Of a DNA stretch of 64,000 bases, positions 1-11,674 are shown in pieces (within the stretch, counting starts at the first letter, position 1; the number at the start of each line of letters is the position of its first letter). The position numbers and the translations under genes were made by a program. The DNA comes from Quercus robur (lineage: Eukaryota > Streptophyta > Magnoliopsida > Fagales > Fagaceae). The stretch is taken from the NCBI RefSeq assembly GCF_932294415.1, contig NC_065539.1:50921501-50985500 (forward strand). Direction: 5' to 3'. The notes beneath the pieces were generated by a model. That model did not search any database. It was not told the DNA's origin and worked only from the letters and a program-made list of their open reading frames with translations.

Positions 1-970
1 AATTATATCTTTAATGATCATCATATTTAAAAATTAAAAACTTATTTAATATATTATGCATAATAGTGATATTTTTTCACTTACTATTATATGAGAAGTA
101 AATTTTTAAACTAATAACAATCATAAAGTAACAAATAGATTATATTTTCTAAAATATTTGGAAAAAAAAACTCAAAAAAAAAAAAGAAAATACAAAAAAT
201 TATAAGTTTTTAAAATATAATTTAAAAACTAAACATATTTTGATAAGATAAAGGTAAGACATGCTTTAAAGATTTGAATTTAAAATTCAATGGAAACCAT
301 GCATAATATCACTAAGAAAAAAAAATGAAGACTCTACTAAAAATATTCAAACACTTACCGTCTTGTAGAATGACTTGAGGGAATTGTTTAAGGATAGAAT
401 AAGAAAAAATTGAACAAGATAAATTATCAAGACATTTCTTATAACAAATATGACATTAATTATAAAGATATGTTTATGGTGATGTTTATATTTTTCATCT
501 ACTATTGTCAAGTAAATTTTCATACTCAACAAAATCACAAATTAACTTAAAGAATTTAAAAAAAAAAAATGAAAGAAAAAGTACTCACATGTAAAGTAAA
601 ACAAAAACATACAATTATATGTCTATAAAATAAAAAGTGTGAAAACGCAAACAAAAACCAATTGTATTTTGGAAATATAATATTTGAGACATATTTAAAA
701 ACTTTTAATATAAGATTTCACGGGAGCCATGTATAATATTAATACTACGCTAGAAAAATAAATGAAAGTTTTAAGAAAATATTAAGACATCAATTACTGG
801 TAGAATCATTTTGGAGTTCATCTAAGGTTATAATGAAGAATTAAACAAGTATGATCATTTTCCAAGTCATTTCCTACCACAAATATAACATTCAAATTAA
901 CAAATAAATATTTAGACTTATATAAACATATGTTGATGGTGGTATTTATGTTTTTCACATTTTAATGCCT
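1..970. repeat. Diverged tandem units of about 420-480 bp
   Basis: A landmark (a stretch like gatgtttatgtttttcatc followed by gaagtaaatttt) recurs near 80, 497 and 957. The same units recur near 10090, 10568, 10985 and 11448, and inverted copies lie at about 17780-18440. The units are strongly diverged, so this resembles an old satellite-like or transposon-derived array. Its family was not recognised. Confidence 0.55.
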
Positions 971-1345
971 ATGAATTGCGTATCACACCCGAAAATTGGT
1001 ATGATTTTAGCTAGGCTTCATGAGCAATTCTTTTGTATCACTTTTCATATCTAGAAATAAAGTTTTGTACCTTTCATATCTTTTGGCCAGTGAAACTATT
1101 ATGTTGGTTGTTCTTGGTCATGTAAAAATTGAACTCAATAGGTCATTATTTCATGATACAATTCTCCAATTTCATCCCAAATTTATGCATAATGCACAGC
1201 TTGATTCTACGAGGGAAAGTATAGCTTAAATATAACTCTCCATTGTCTACCAAAAGAACAAAAAAAGAAGAAGTTTCCCTTTAATTTGTTAGCTACCATT
1301 GATTATGAGCTATATCAGACCTATTAAAGGCTGACCCAACTTTTG

Positions 1346-1513
1346 AAAAACTACTGTGCACTCTTAGTGCGGTGGTCACTCCACAAATATTAAGTGCTTG
1401 TGGAGTGTGGGGGTAAGGGTCGGGATTCAAGTCTTTAGGAGGAAACTCCTCACACATATACACATAGATTAGGTTAGAGTAGAATTTCTATCTTGTATGA
1501 AAAAAAAAATAAT
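1346..1513 (+). mobile_element. SINE, family 1
   Basis: A tRNA-type SINE. A box A-like stretch (tagtgcggtggtcact) is followed about 50 bp later by a box B-like stretch (gggattcaagtc), and the 3' end is A-rich. It is flanked by AACTTTTG direct repeats at 1338-1345 and 1514-1521. Copy B has no insertion at the matching place (about 12975-12985). Relatives lie at 1881-2055 and 53961-54143. Confidence 0.75.
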
Positions 1514-1880
1514 AACTTTTGCCGAAATTAGATAATAATTATTTTTAGAAGAATAATAATTTCTTATTTATTGTTATGAAATGCTACATAAGTTACAAGG
1601 ACCAACCTGTATGTAAATTTTTATTTGTTATCAAAATTACTACTTAGACAATGTCCCCAAAAAAATCGGATTTGTTATTTCCTAGTGGCTACTAAGAAAG
1701 AACCTTATCCTTTCAAGATTAAAAAAAAAAATTGTGAGTCATGTGCTGTACCCACCTAAAAAAGATAAACGTTTCAGGTAAAAACTTAAAAAAAGAAAGA
1801 AAGAAGAAGATAAACACTGCTTATTTACTCCCCAATGGAAAGACCACTAAAAAGAGTCCAAAATATCTAGTCAACAGAAC

Positions 1881-2055
1881 ATTATTATTATTATTATTTT
1901 TTTATATATGCAAAATGGAATTTCTATTTTAGTCTAATTTAAGCGAATATGTGTGTGAAGCCCCCTCTTGGAGACTTGAACCCCGACCCTTACCCCCACA
2001 CCCCACAAGCACTTATACTTATGTAGTGACCACCGTACTAAGGATGTGCGGTGGT
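1881..2055 (-). mobile_element. SINE, family 1
   Basis: The same family as 1346-1513 but reversed. The minus strand reads box A (acggtggtcact), then box B (ggggttcaagtc), then an A-rich tail seen here as the ATT/T-rich stretch at 1881-1906. It has a 13-bp target-site duplication, TAGTCAACAGAAC (1868-1880) and TAGTCAACAAAAC (2056-2068), with one mismatch. Copy B is uninterrupted at the matching place, near 14640-14650. Confidence 0.82.
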
Positions 2056-2183
2056 TAGTCAACAAAACTTAGAAACCCCCCAAGACCTTATCCTTTCAAT
2101 CTTAGCCAGCCACAGCATCCCACTCCCACCACAGCGCCATTTAACTACCATTTATTTTTTTCCTCTTCACAAACACACACCAA

Positions 2184-2186
<3 letters not shown>

Positions 2187-2263
<77 letters not shown>
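2187..2263. repeat. (CT)n microsatellite, about 77 bp
   Basis: Uninterrupted CT dinucleotides. In copy B the same place is a short CT stretch in the 5' leader of the EDGP-like gene (about 14820-14840). The repeat therefore marks where copy A loses the gene. Confidence 0.95.
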
Positions 2264-2266
<3 letters not shown>

Positions 2267-2538
2267 GAGCTAACCATTTTTTTATGTAGAAGTGTCCAAC
2301 TCAATACTTTATTTCTTTTATAAAAAAAAAAAAAAAAGTTTCTTTATTACTTAGTTCATTTAAATAATTATTTTTTCTCCCTTGTCTCTCCTTTCAACAT
2401 ACACAGCCACCACCGCACCATAGCTAGCCACCACCCACCACAACAGCTAGAGACCACCACCACCATAAACAACCATGTGTAAATAAATTAATAATTATGT
2501 ATTACACTTTAAATATAATCAAAACACAAATAAATTGA

Positions 2539-3406
2539 TAGGGCCGATCCTAGGCCTAGGCCAGTTGCCTAGGGCCCTATTAGAGAAAGGCCCCCAAATT
2601 TTGGGGCAATAAATGATATTAAAATTTTTTTGAGATATAGGAAAAAAATTAGTTTTACACTTTTTTGAGCTTTTTCTACTTTTAAGAAATCCCAAAAAAT
2701 TGAGTAAAGTTAGAGATAATGCAACTTTTTTGAGAGAGTTTCAATCTATAGCGTCCACTTATGATAATAGCTCTTTATTATCAGACCAAGACACCAATCA
2801 GTTTTTGGTGTAAGCAAGAATTGAACTCTAGATTTCTTATACAACCATCACAGATTTTACCTAAGCTAACTAGAATCCACGAGATAATACAACTTTAAAT
2901 ACATGAGTCATACAAATACACGTGTCATTAATCATAATAAATAATTCAGATAGGAAATGCTAGAAATACTATAAATTTTATTTCAAAACCTTTACAAATT
3001 GATATGACAGCTAATATGATTTATGGACTTCAACAACTTATTAAATGCATTTTTGAATTACTTTTTTTTTTTTTTGAGAAGGAATTACTATTTTGTGGTT
3101 AATAATACATATTAGTAAGGTTCATGTTTTAAAATTTATAATACACCTAACATCATTCATTTAAATACTTGTTTATTATGTTCTTAAAGTGTTACTAATA
3201 ACATTCATTACTACATTATTTGTAAGTTTTTTGTAGTAAAATTTGTTATAATTTTAACATTTTTCAAAAAAAAAAAGAATGATTTTTTATTAAAAAAATT
3301 ATTATATTAACACTAATTATATATTATTTAAATGATAAAAAAATTATAAAAAAAAACCTATTTAAATATATCAACTTAGGCCACCAAATTTTCTGAGCCG
3401 ATCTTG
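2539..3406. mobile_element. hAT-like non-autonomous element with 8-bp TSD
   Basis: It starts TAGGGCCGATCCTAGGCC and ends GAGCCGATCTTG. It is flanked by a perfect 8-bp repeat, TAAATTGA, at 2531-2538 and 3407-3414. An 8-bp duplication and GGGCCGGCCC-like ends fit the hAT superfamily. The inside is AT-rich and has no recognisable transposase. A family-2 SINE is nested at 2729-2880. Confidence 0.7.
2729..2880 (-). mobile_element. SINE, family 2, nested in the hAT-like element
   Basis: The minus strand reads a box A-like start, then a box B-like stretch (gagttcaattct), then a conserved end containing ctgataataaagagctat. The flanks are GAGATAATGCAACTTT (2713-2728) and GAGATAATACAACTTT (2881-2896), a 16-bp duplication with one mismatch. 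Related copies are at 16595-16718 and about 27040-27175. Confidence 0.75.
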
Positions 3407-3414
3407 TAAATTGA

Positions 3415-4148
3415 GACAACAAAATGATAAGAAGGTGCTAGGCGGAGAAACATCGGCTAAAAATCAATTAAATGCCCTCTAGCTCCATGATCCAAGTTCC
3501 AAACACCTTCTCTCAAAAAAAAAAAAAGGTTCCAAACACCTCCATTTACTTTCTCCTCAATTTTTTACATCCACATCCTTATCTTTACTTTTTGACTTCA
3601 ATTCTCCACTTCTCTTTTTTCCCATCATTCTTTTCATCTTTTTCGTTTTTGATCCCCCCTCTATCTCTGCTTTGTCTTCCTCTTAAGCAATAAGGAAGTT
3701 TCCGCTTGAAACTTTAGCATTTTCTGAGCAATATTCATGAGTTTTTTTTTTTCTTGGACAATTTTCGGCCTCCATTCGCTTGGTTTTTTAGGCATACCTC
3801 TACAGGTTTGCGCGTGCATTTCCTTTATATTAGTGGTATTTTTGGTGAACTTGTACTAGTTTTTCTTTGAGAGAGTGAGAAATACATTCCGGCTGAATTT
3901 TGATTTCAGCCGGTATAGACCAAAACTGTAACGTGAGAAAGAGAGTGAGGACAAACCACCACAGCAATGCACCACCACCATAGCCCCTGCTCCGATGTCC
4001 ATACCACCGATAGGTTCACTCTGATCAGTGGCTTAAGAGAGAGAGAGGACAAAGCAAGATAGAAGAAGAAGAAGAGAGAGAGAGAGAGAGAGTTGAAGCA
4101 AAAATAAAATGCTCTGACACGTGCCTTTTTTTGTGGACCAACATTTTT
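3415..4148. other. No gene seen; CT/GA-rich spacer
   Basis: This holds pyrimidine-rich tracts (about 3540-3680), a GA microsatellite near 4070-4093 and a short perfect hairpin. The hairpin arms ccggctgaa and ttcagccgg are at 3889-3897 and 3905-3913. The reading frames are low-complexity. Confidence 0.6.
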
Positions 4149-4156
4149 ATTGCAAA

Positions 4157-5343
4157 TAGGGATGGCTAGGCTTGTCCACAGGTCGGTCCGGGTCGGGTTT
4201 GCGCCCAACCCGGAACCAACCCGATTACTTTGGGTCTACCATTTCTAGACCCACCGCCGACCAGTGAAAGGGGTCGGTTCGGGTGGCCAGACCTCCCCGG
4301 AGACCAATCGGTTCTCAATCAGGGTTGAAAGTTGCAAAACTCTACCGGAATCTACTAAAATCCACCGGACCTATACCAAATCGGGTCGGATATGCTAAGA
4401 TCTAGCCGGATCTCGACGAGATCTAGCCGAATGTCGATGAGATCTCGTCGGATCTCAAAGAGATCTGGCCATTTCTTGACTGATCAGACTAAAACCATCG
4501 GCGAAACGCTCCCATCAATGGAAAACAAGGACTTTTCTGGTGTAATACGATCAAATTGGTTTTTTTTTTTTTTTTTTTTTTTTTTTCATGTTTAGATCTG
4601 TCAACCGACCCACCGATCTTGGGTTCTGGGGGTGGCAACCTGACGCCGACCTGTCACCGACGTCGGGTCTGCCGGTTCTTAGATCGGTTCAGCCGGGTTG
4701 GCCGAGTGGGTTGGTTGGCGGGTTGGTTTGGACACCCTTAGGGATGGCAATGGGGTGGGGTGAGGCTGAAAGATGGGGTCTTCGTCCCCACCCCGCATGG
4801 TTTTGTCTTACCCCATCCCCGCCCCACCCCGTAAAACTCTACTTTTTGTTAATTTGCCCTACAACTAGTACAATTTTTTAATGAAACCTATTTCATTAAT
4901 AAAAATATACTTGAAATTACAACTAAATTTATCCCATTAAATCAAATCAATTTTTAGAAAAAATTGAATAATATATCTAAGTGTTTAACAAGACAATCAT
5001 AATAGAAAAATTATAAAAAAATAAAAAAAAATCTCATAGTATAGCACATAACAAAATAAAGGTAGAGAACCATATTGGGTAGAATAAAATGAGCTAATAT
5101 TGACATGTTTGTTTAAATAGTACGGTTTTGGGGTATGAAAAATTTACAATTATAACCCTTAGCAACGTGGGGTGGGGCAGGGACGAGGAGGGGTGGGGGG
5201 TCTAAAAAGTTTAAACCCATCTCCACCCCGCCTTGTGGTGCGGGACTAAAATCTTACCCCGTCCCCGCCCCACCACCATTGCGGGGTGGGGAAAACCTGC
5301 GCGGGGCGAAGCGGGGAGGCACAGGGAAAAATTGTCATCCTTA
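4157..5343. mobile_element. hAT-like MITE, interrupted by a second element
   Basis: The ends are TAGGGATGG (4157) and TTGTCATCCTTA (5343), and the 8-bp TSD ATTGCAAA is perfect at 4149-4156 and 5344-5351. The left end is split by a nested element (4166-4738). Without that insert the element is about 605 bp. It is rich in G/C runs near both ends and AT-rich in the middle. A relative in the opposite orientation lies at 51549-52183 and shares most of its internal text. No coding capacity. Confidence 0.82.
4166..4738. mobile_element. Second hAT-like MITE nested in the first
   Basis: The ends are CTAGGCTTGTCCA (4166-4178) and TGGACACCCT (to 4738), an imperfect inverted pair. TAGGGATGG stands on both sides (4157-4165 and 4739-4747), so the host element's terminus was duplicated on insertion. 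The inside is rich in cgggt/gatctcg motifs and includes a 26-base T run near 4560-4586. No gene. Confidence 0.72.
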
Positions 5344-6193
5344 ATTGCAAAGCCTCCTCTTGCTGGCCCGACTCATCCTCAACGTCGCCGCCACCGAAGC
5401 TCGATGTCATAGACCCTCCAGCCGTCCCAAGCCACCGATCAGTCAGACCCATGCTGCCATCCGCCTCAGACCCATGCCGCCAATCAACTCAGACCCATTT
5501 TTCTTCCGCCGATCCACGTCAGGTCAGCTGTCTCTGTCTTCTTCATGTGAATGCTTGGGATTTTTGATTTGGGTATAACATCAAAGAATGGGGGATTTTT
5601 GATTTGGGTATAACATCAACGAATGTGGTCAACGATTTCTTTTTCTTGTTCTTTTAGTTTATTATTTTAGATGCAATAATTTTTTTGTTGTTCTTGCTCA
5701 ATGAAAAGTTTTGTCATTTGATCTCAAAGCATCCATTCGTTTTGATTCAGAGCATCCATGAATGGATAGAATGTATTTGTATTGAAATATATTGGGAATT
5801 TTCTGTTTGTAAGAATTTGTTGTGTGGTTTTCTTGTAATAGAAGTTCTTGTCCTAGTTTTATGTTCTGTTACACAAAACTAGAAACAGAAGCACACAAAA
5901 AGGATTTCTTGTAATCATTTTAATGAGAAATTGTTAGTTTGGTTTTGAGATGCTCAAAAATGAATTTGTTGTTTTCTTTATCAGTGGGATTAAGCTACAT
6001 GTCAAATTAAGTATTTATGCATAATCATGTTCTATTGTTATTATTTTAAGTATTTTAAGTTTTGATATAAATGTTAGTTTGAGAATTTTCTGTGTGCAGG
6101 GAAGTTTACATTTTTTTTCTTCTTCTAATTTTATGGAGTCACGTAGAGACATGGAGTCACGTAGAGACCTAACATATTACACAGGTATCATGA

Positions 6194-7159
6194 ATGGGGG
6201 ATATAGATATTGACTCACAACTTTTGGGAACATCTCAAAATACTCTTATGTTAGTTTCTGATTATCCACCTCAAGTTGAAAATGCATCTTCTACAAAAGG
6301 AAAACGGGGCTCTAACTTTAGTGTAGAGGAAGATCAACTCCTAGTGTCAGCATGGTTTAATACTAGTGTTGATGCCATACACAGTAATGAACAAACACAA
6401 AATACATTTCGTCAAAATGTTTGGGAATATTTCATGCAGTACAATACATTTGGTACCACACGTACTACTATCTCCTTGATAAGTCCGGGTGCATGGCTAA
6501 ATAACGCACATTATCAAAGTGGTATAATCGTATAAATTATATTACAATAGTGTTAACATACCCATTCTCCAATAGTTTGAAGATATTAATCATGTTATAT
6601 TTCTTTTAATTTTTTTTAGATCAGCAATGCGAAGGCTTTGTATAAAGAGATGCACAAGAAACCCTTTCTTCTTGAACGTTGTTGGTTCATGTTAAAGGAC
6701 CAACCAAAGTTTGCTGATCCTAATGGAAGATTGAGAGCATCCATGCCTTCAACTCCGGAGTCAAAATCTATTGGCGAAGGGGATTGTGGATCTGGACTTG
6801 GTGATAATTCCAATTTTGAGAGGCCAATTGATAGGAAGGCCGAAAAGGCCAACCGAAAGAACAAAGCCACCGGAAAAGATGTAGGGGAATATTTGACCAA
6901 GAAATTGAAATTTATTGAGTAGGTAACTCGATTGGAAGAGGAAAAAATGTTTATTGGGAGGGAAAAACTTACGATTGAGAAGGAAAGAAATGAAGAAAAA
7001 CTTAAGATTGAGAAGGAAAGAGTCATGATTGAGAAGAAAAAATTTGAGATGCAATATATGTTTGAGGAGGAGAGAATCATGATGAAAGATACATGTGGCT
7101 TGACCGGAACACAAAAAACTTTTTATGAACAACTCCAAGAGAAAATCATGGCAAGATGA
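6194..7159 (+). pseudogene. Harbinger ORF1: Myb/SANT-like protein with NAM-associated C-terminal domain (broken)
   Basis: The accessory DNA-binding protein of PIF/Harbinger elements. In this superfamily it works with the transposase to bind the element ends. The first part (6194-6535) includes the SANT-like start ([17 protein letters not shown]). After an intron-like gap with an acceptor near 6620, the second part (6622-6922) continues at the stretch [17 protein letters not shown], typical of the NAM-associated domain. The last part is a charged coiled coil (6932-7159) rich in EKER/EEK. Between the first and second parts the middle of the domain is missing. A TAG near 6920-6922 separates the last two parts in the same frame. 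Host proteins called glutathione S-transferase T3-like share this domain, but the neighbouring transposase makes a mobile-element origin far more likely. Confidence 0.75.
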
Positions 7160-7279
7160 AGTTCACATAATTAATGGGTTTGATTGCATTTTGGATGTAG
7201 CTTATGCCTTTATGTATTTTGTAGTGGCTTATGTAGGCCTTTATGTGTTTTGGTAGTAACTTATGTATTTTGTAATGGC

Positions 7280-7770
7280 TTATGTCACATAACTTTAATC
7301 TTAAACTAGATGTATGTATAAACATTTAAATTTATTGTTCATCTTGTTTGTGTTGTGACTTGTGTGTGAATTGGTTATATTCATTTTGTAGTGGCTTATG
7401 TCTTTAATCTTAAACTAGATGTATGTATAAATCTTTAAATTTATTGTTCATCTTGTTTGTGTTGTGACTTGTGCGTGAATTGGTTATATTCATTTTGTAG
7501 TGGCTTATGTCACTTGACTTTAATCTTAAACTAGATGTATGTATAAACCTTTAAATTTATTGTTCATCTTGTTTGTGTTGTGACTTGTGCGTGAATTAGT
7601 TACATTCATTTTGTTGTGGCTTATGTCACTTGACTTTAATCTTAAACTAGATGTATGTATAAACCTTTAAATTTATTGTTCATCTTGTTTGTGTTGTGAC
7701 TTGTGCGTGAATTGGTTATGTTCATTTTGTTGTAGCTTATGTCACTTGACTTTAATCTTGCATCTATAGT
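7280..7770. repeat. Minisatellite, about 116-bp unit, four-plus copies
   Basis: The landmark cttatgtcac recurs at 7280, 7395, 7504, 7620 and 7736. Two intervals are exactly 116 bp. The second copy lacks about 8 bases (acttgac-type gap). The array lies exactly between ORF1 and the transposase of the Harbinger element. Confidence 0.88.
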
Positions 7771-7791
7771 AATAATTGCTTTCCAATTGTC

Positions 7792-9054
7792 TTGAAAGTT
7801 GCATCCATGAATTGCTCTTTGTTTTGCAAGTTGCTTCTTGATGACTCAGATGAGAATAAGATAATCAAAGAACTTGTTATGGAAACATCACAACCTAAAT
7901 GCTGTCACTCTATCCAACGTAATCATTTAGTAGGCCGTGAGAGGTTTTTTCTTGATTATTTTGCTCCCACACCAATATATCCACCCGCTTTATTTCATGG
8001 GAGATTTCGGATGAAGCGTTCTCTTTTTCTCCGTATTCAATTTAAGGTAGAAGCTCATGACTCTTATTTTGTCCAAAAAAGAAATAGTGCTAACAAACTT
8101 GGTTTATCTTCATTATAAAAGCTAACTGCTACACTTAGAATGCTTGCATATGGAGTATCGGGTGATTTGATAGATGGATATATGCGGATTGGAGAAACTA
8201 CTACATTAGAAAGTTTGAAAAAATTTGTTATTGCGGTAATTGATGCTTTCTCTAAGGAATACTTGAAAAAGCCAAACAATGAAAACATTGTTAGACTGTT
8301 AGCTCATGGCGAATGCTGAGGTTTTCCAGGTATGTTAGGATCAATTGATTGCATGCATTGGAAGTGGAAAAATTGTCCATCTGCATAGAAAGGTCAATAT
8401 TGTGATCATATTCATGAGCCTACTATTATTTTGGCAACAGTAACATCATATGATCATTGGATATGACATGTATTTTTTGGGTTACCTAGGTCAAATAATG
8501 ATATTAATGTGTTAGAGAGATCTCATATATTTAATGAACTTGTTGAAGGACGAGCTCCTGCAATACATTACTCAATCAATGGTCATGACTACACAATGGG
8601 ATATCACCTTACTGATGGCATATATCCAAAGTGGGCAACATTTGTGAAAACAATCTCAGCTCCACAAGGACATAAGCGAAAATTATTTTCAGCAGTCCAA
8701 GAGGCGTATAAGAAGGATGTTGAGCGTGCATTTGGAGTGCTTCAAGCACGTTTTGCAATTGTTCGTAGACCTGCACAATTTTTCCATCTTAAAATACTCC
8801 AAACGATCATGAAAGCGTGCATAATTCTCCATAACATGATTGTTGAAGATGAGCGGGATGATAATGAAGTAGTAGACTTGGATTATGAACAAATTGATGG
8901 AGTGGATAATCCTTCTATGCAAGTGTTACATGAACAAAGTGATGGATTTATGTCATACATTGAGAGGTATAGGCGCATTAGAGATCAAGAAATTCATTTT
9001 CAACTCCCGTTGGATCTCATTAAACATTTATGGCAATTGCAAGGCGAGTCATAA
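7792..9054 (+). pseudogene. PIF/Harbinger DDE transposase (nonsense-inactivated)
   Basis: A HARBI1/ALP1-like nuclease domain that in active elements cuts and rejoins transposon ends. One reading frame runs throughout, interrupted by four stops near 8116, 8318, 8386 and 8464. The catalytic triad is still visible: first Asp in GSIDCMHW (about 8340-8365), second Asp in RSNNDINVL (about 8490-8512), and Glu in KDVERAFGVLQARF (about 8715-8755). The C-terminal open part alone is 8509-9054. The opening frame begins with an alternative codon, so the true start is uncertain. Each stop can be explained by a single C-to-T type change. No frameshift was noticed. Confidence 0.88.
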
Positions 9055-9454
9055 GAACTTCCTTTTTTATATGTTGAGAAGCATGAGTCATAGGAACTTG
9101 TGCGAGTGTGTGAGTTTTATTGTAATTTGGTTTGAGTTATGTATGTGAGTAATCTATGGACTATATTGTTCTAGCTATAATATATGTTCTATTTTATATG
9201 TTTTCTTATAAAGTTCCTTCATTTCATAGTTCACATTATTCCAAGATTGTTTCTGGACAATTGAGATGATAATAGGCTATCATGACGATTGAGAAATTTT
9301 TTTTAGTCAAAAGATATATTTGCATATATATAATTTGGGGTTAAAACAAAATATTATTGTTACTCTAGTTTCTTATTTGCTATCATGATGATTGAGAAAT
9401 TGTTTTAGTAAAAAAAAATGTATAAGTATAATTTGGGGTTAAAAAAATCACTTG
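9055..9454. other. 3' region of the Harbinger transposase, no gene
   Basis: AT-rich sequence with two related stretches (catgacgattgagaaat near 9280 and catgatgattgagaaat near 9382). No coding sequence supported. Confidence 0.5.
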
Positions 9455-9479
9455 TTAACACTAGACGATTATTTGCTAT

Positions 9480-9680
9480 CATGCGGCGGCAGCGGTAGCG
9501 GAAAAGTCGGTGGTGGCAACGACGGTGGTGGGGTTGGTGGTGGAAGAGTCGGCAACGGCGACGGCGATGGTAGTGGCAGCGGTAGCAATTGCGGTGGCGG
9601 TGGAAGAGTTGGTGGCGGCAGCGGTAGTGGTGGCGATAGTGGCAGCGGTAGCGGTTGCAGTTGCGGTTGCGGGTTGTTGT
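9480..9680. repeat. GGN-type (glycine-codon) minisatellite
   Basis: A GC-rich island of GGT/GGC/AGC triplets in an AT-rich surround. It would read as Gly/Ser-rich peptide in one frame and Val/Ala-rich in another. It lies near the right end of the Harbinger element and is best taken as simple-sequence expansion, not a gene. Confidence 0.8.
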
Positions 9681-11674
9681 GATTGTTGTTTATTGTAGTG
9701 GATATATTATTTTATTATAGTAGATATATTATTTTACTATGATATTTATATTATTTTAATATGTTAAAAGCTAAAATAGATCCACTACTACAACATGTGA
9801 GTAGGTAAAATAGATAAAGTAACTTTTTGTAGTGCTAAATAGCTAAATTTTTAGCTCCTCTGTTGTGGATGCTCTAAGACAACACTCTAGGGATTGGTGA
9901 ACCTTCGTATGAAAATTAAGATGCTTAAATACCTGTACATCAACCACTTTTAGATCTGTCAAAGTTTAGCACGAGGAAGAATTGAACTAGTATGCTTGTT
10001 TTTCAAAATTATTTGAATCACAACTATGACATTTACATTAACAAGTACTTTGAAACTTATACAAACATATGTAAATGGTGATGTTTATGTTTCTCATATC
10101 TGTGAAGTAAATTTTTTATACTAAAAATCATGAATTAAATTTAAAATTATATGTTACTAAAACATTTGAAACAAAAAGTTATTCCCTGCAAAAAAACAAA
10201 AAAAAAAATCCAAATAATTAAAATCTTATGAAATTAAATTTGAAAAATAGATTAAAACTATTTATAAAAAATCATGCATAAAGCAACATTGGTAAAGAAA
10301 AAAAGAATCAAAACTTAACCAAAAAAAAAATAAAATACAAAACACTTCTTTACTAGTAAAACTATCCGTGGAATATAACGAAAAACAGTCTTCCCATTAA
10401 TAGGCAACCGTTATTATGACGACGTTCTTTATGTAGACTTAAGGCAGAAAAGACCAAGACCTGTACTACTATTAAGCAACTAGGAAGTGTACCATTCTTT
10501 AATGATAATCAAATGAATAAATTTAAAACTTATATAAATATATTATGTATAGTAGTGATTTTTTTTTCAATTACTATTATATGAGAAATAAATTTTAAAA
10601 TAAAAATTATAAAGTAATTCAAAGGTTATATTTTCCAAAAGATTTGGGAAAAAAAACCTCCTACAAAAAATAAACAAATACCAAAAATTATAAGTTTTTA
10701 AAATATAATTTAAAAATAAATATATTTTGGTGAGATAAAGGTAAGACATGCTTTAAAGATTTGAATTTAAAATTAAATGGAAACCATACATAATATCACT
10801 AGGGGGGAAAAAAAGACTCTACTAAAAACATTCAAAACACTAACCGTCTTGTAGAACGACTTAAGAGAATTGTTTAAGGATAGAACAAGAACAAATTGAA
10901 CAAGATCAATTATCAAGACATTTCTTATAACAAATATGAAATTAATTATAAAGATATGTTTATGATGATGTTTACCTTTTTCATCTACTATTATGAAGTA
11001 AATTTTCATACTCAACAAAATCACAAATTAACTTAAAGATTAAAAAAAAAAAAAAAATTGAAACAAAAAATACTCACATGTAAAGTAAAACAAATACATA
11101 CAATTGTATGTATTTAAAATAAAAAGTGTGAAATGGCAAACAAAAACTAGTTGTATTTTGGAAAGATAACACTTAAGAAATGTTTAAAAACTCTTGATAT
11201 AAAATTTATTGGGAACTATGTATAATATTAATACCACACTAGAAAAATAAATGAATGTCTTTAGAAAATTTTAAGGCACTCAATTATTGGCAGAATCATT
11301 TTGGAGGTTCATCTAAGGGTTATAATGAAGAATAAAACAATTATTCATTTACCAAGTCATTTCCTGCCACAAATAGAACATTCAAATTAAAAAATAAGTA
11401 TTTAGACTTATATAAACATATGTTGATGGTGATGTTTATGTTTTTCACATCTCATTGCCTATGAAGTGTGCCCACAATTTGTTAAACTAGAGGAAATTTT
11501 CAAACGCATATCATATCAAAAATTGGTATGATTTTAGCTGGGCTTCATTTTTGTACCACTTTTCATATCCAAAAAAATGTTTTCTACCTCTCACATCTTT
11601 TGGTTAGTGAGACTATTATGTTGGTTGATTTTGATCATGTAAAGATTGAACTCAATAGGTCATTATTTAACAAA

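Larger units (their letters stand above)
1..2200. repeat. Copy A of a duplicated segment (upstream region and 5' UTR of the EDGP-like gene)
   Basis: This stretch aligns by eye, in the same orientation, with about 10490-14830. Matching landmarks include the (-) reading frame at 347-538 versus 10773-11024, the text around 1140-1260 versus 11657 and 12795-12910, the stretch near 1740-1880 versus 14490-14650, and 2070-2190 versus 14715-14825, which is the 5' leader of the EDGP-like gene. Copy A stops at the long CT repeat and lacks the gene. It carries two SINEs that copy B lacks, and it lacks the ARF-carrying element and the Stowaway that copy B has. No gene is supported here. Confidence 0.8.
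5344..9874 (+). mobile_element. Decayed PIF/Harbinger DNA transposon
   Basis: It carries the two genes of a PIF/Harbinger element in order: a Myb/SANT-like DNA-binding protein (6194-7159) and a DDE transposase (7792-9054). The right end is read as ...gttgtggatgctc at 9874, followed by TAA. The left end was not found, so 5344 is only the edge of the neighbouring hAT element. The leader contains a 34-bp direct repeat at about 5555-5625. Both genes are broken, so it cannot move on its own. Confidence 0.7.

Noticed and set aside
4129-4150. A 21-base near-match (ttgtggaccaacatttttatt) to the EDGP-like coding sequence at 15309-15329, suggesting a relic of a lost gene copy
   Set aside because: Too short and isolated; the surrounding sequence shows no further EDGP similarity.
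3906-4208. Minus-strand frame of 100 codons
   Set aside because: It crosses a GA repeat and a MITE boundary, is low-complexity, and has no recognisable domain.
9452-9698. Glycine-rich or Val/Ala-rich protein frames
   Set aside because: They arise from a GGN triplet repeat read in two frames, with no start context or flanking gene structure.
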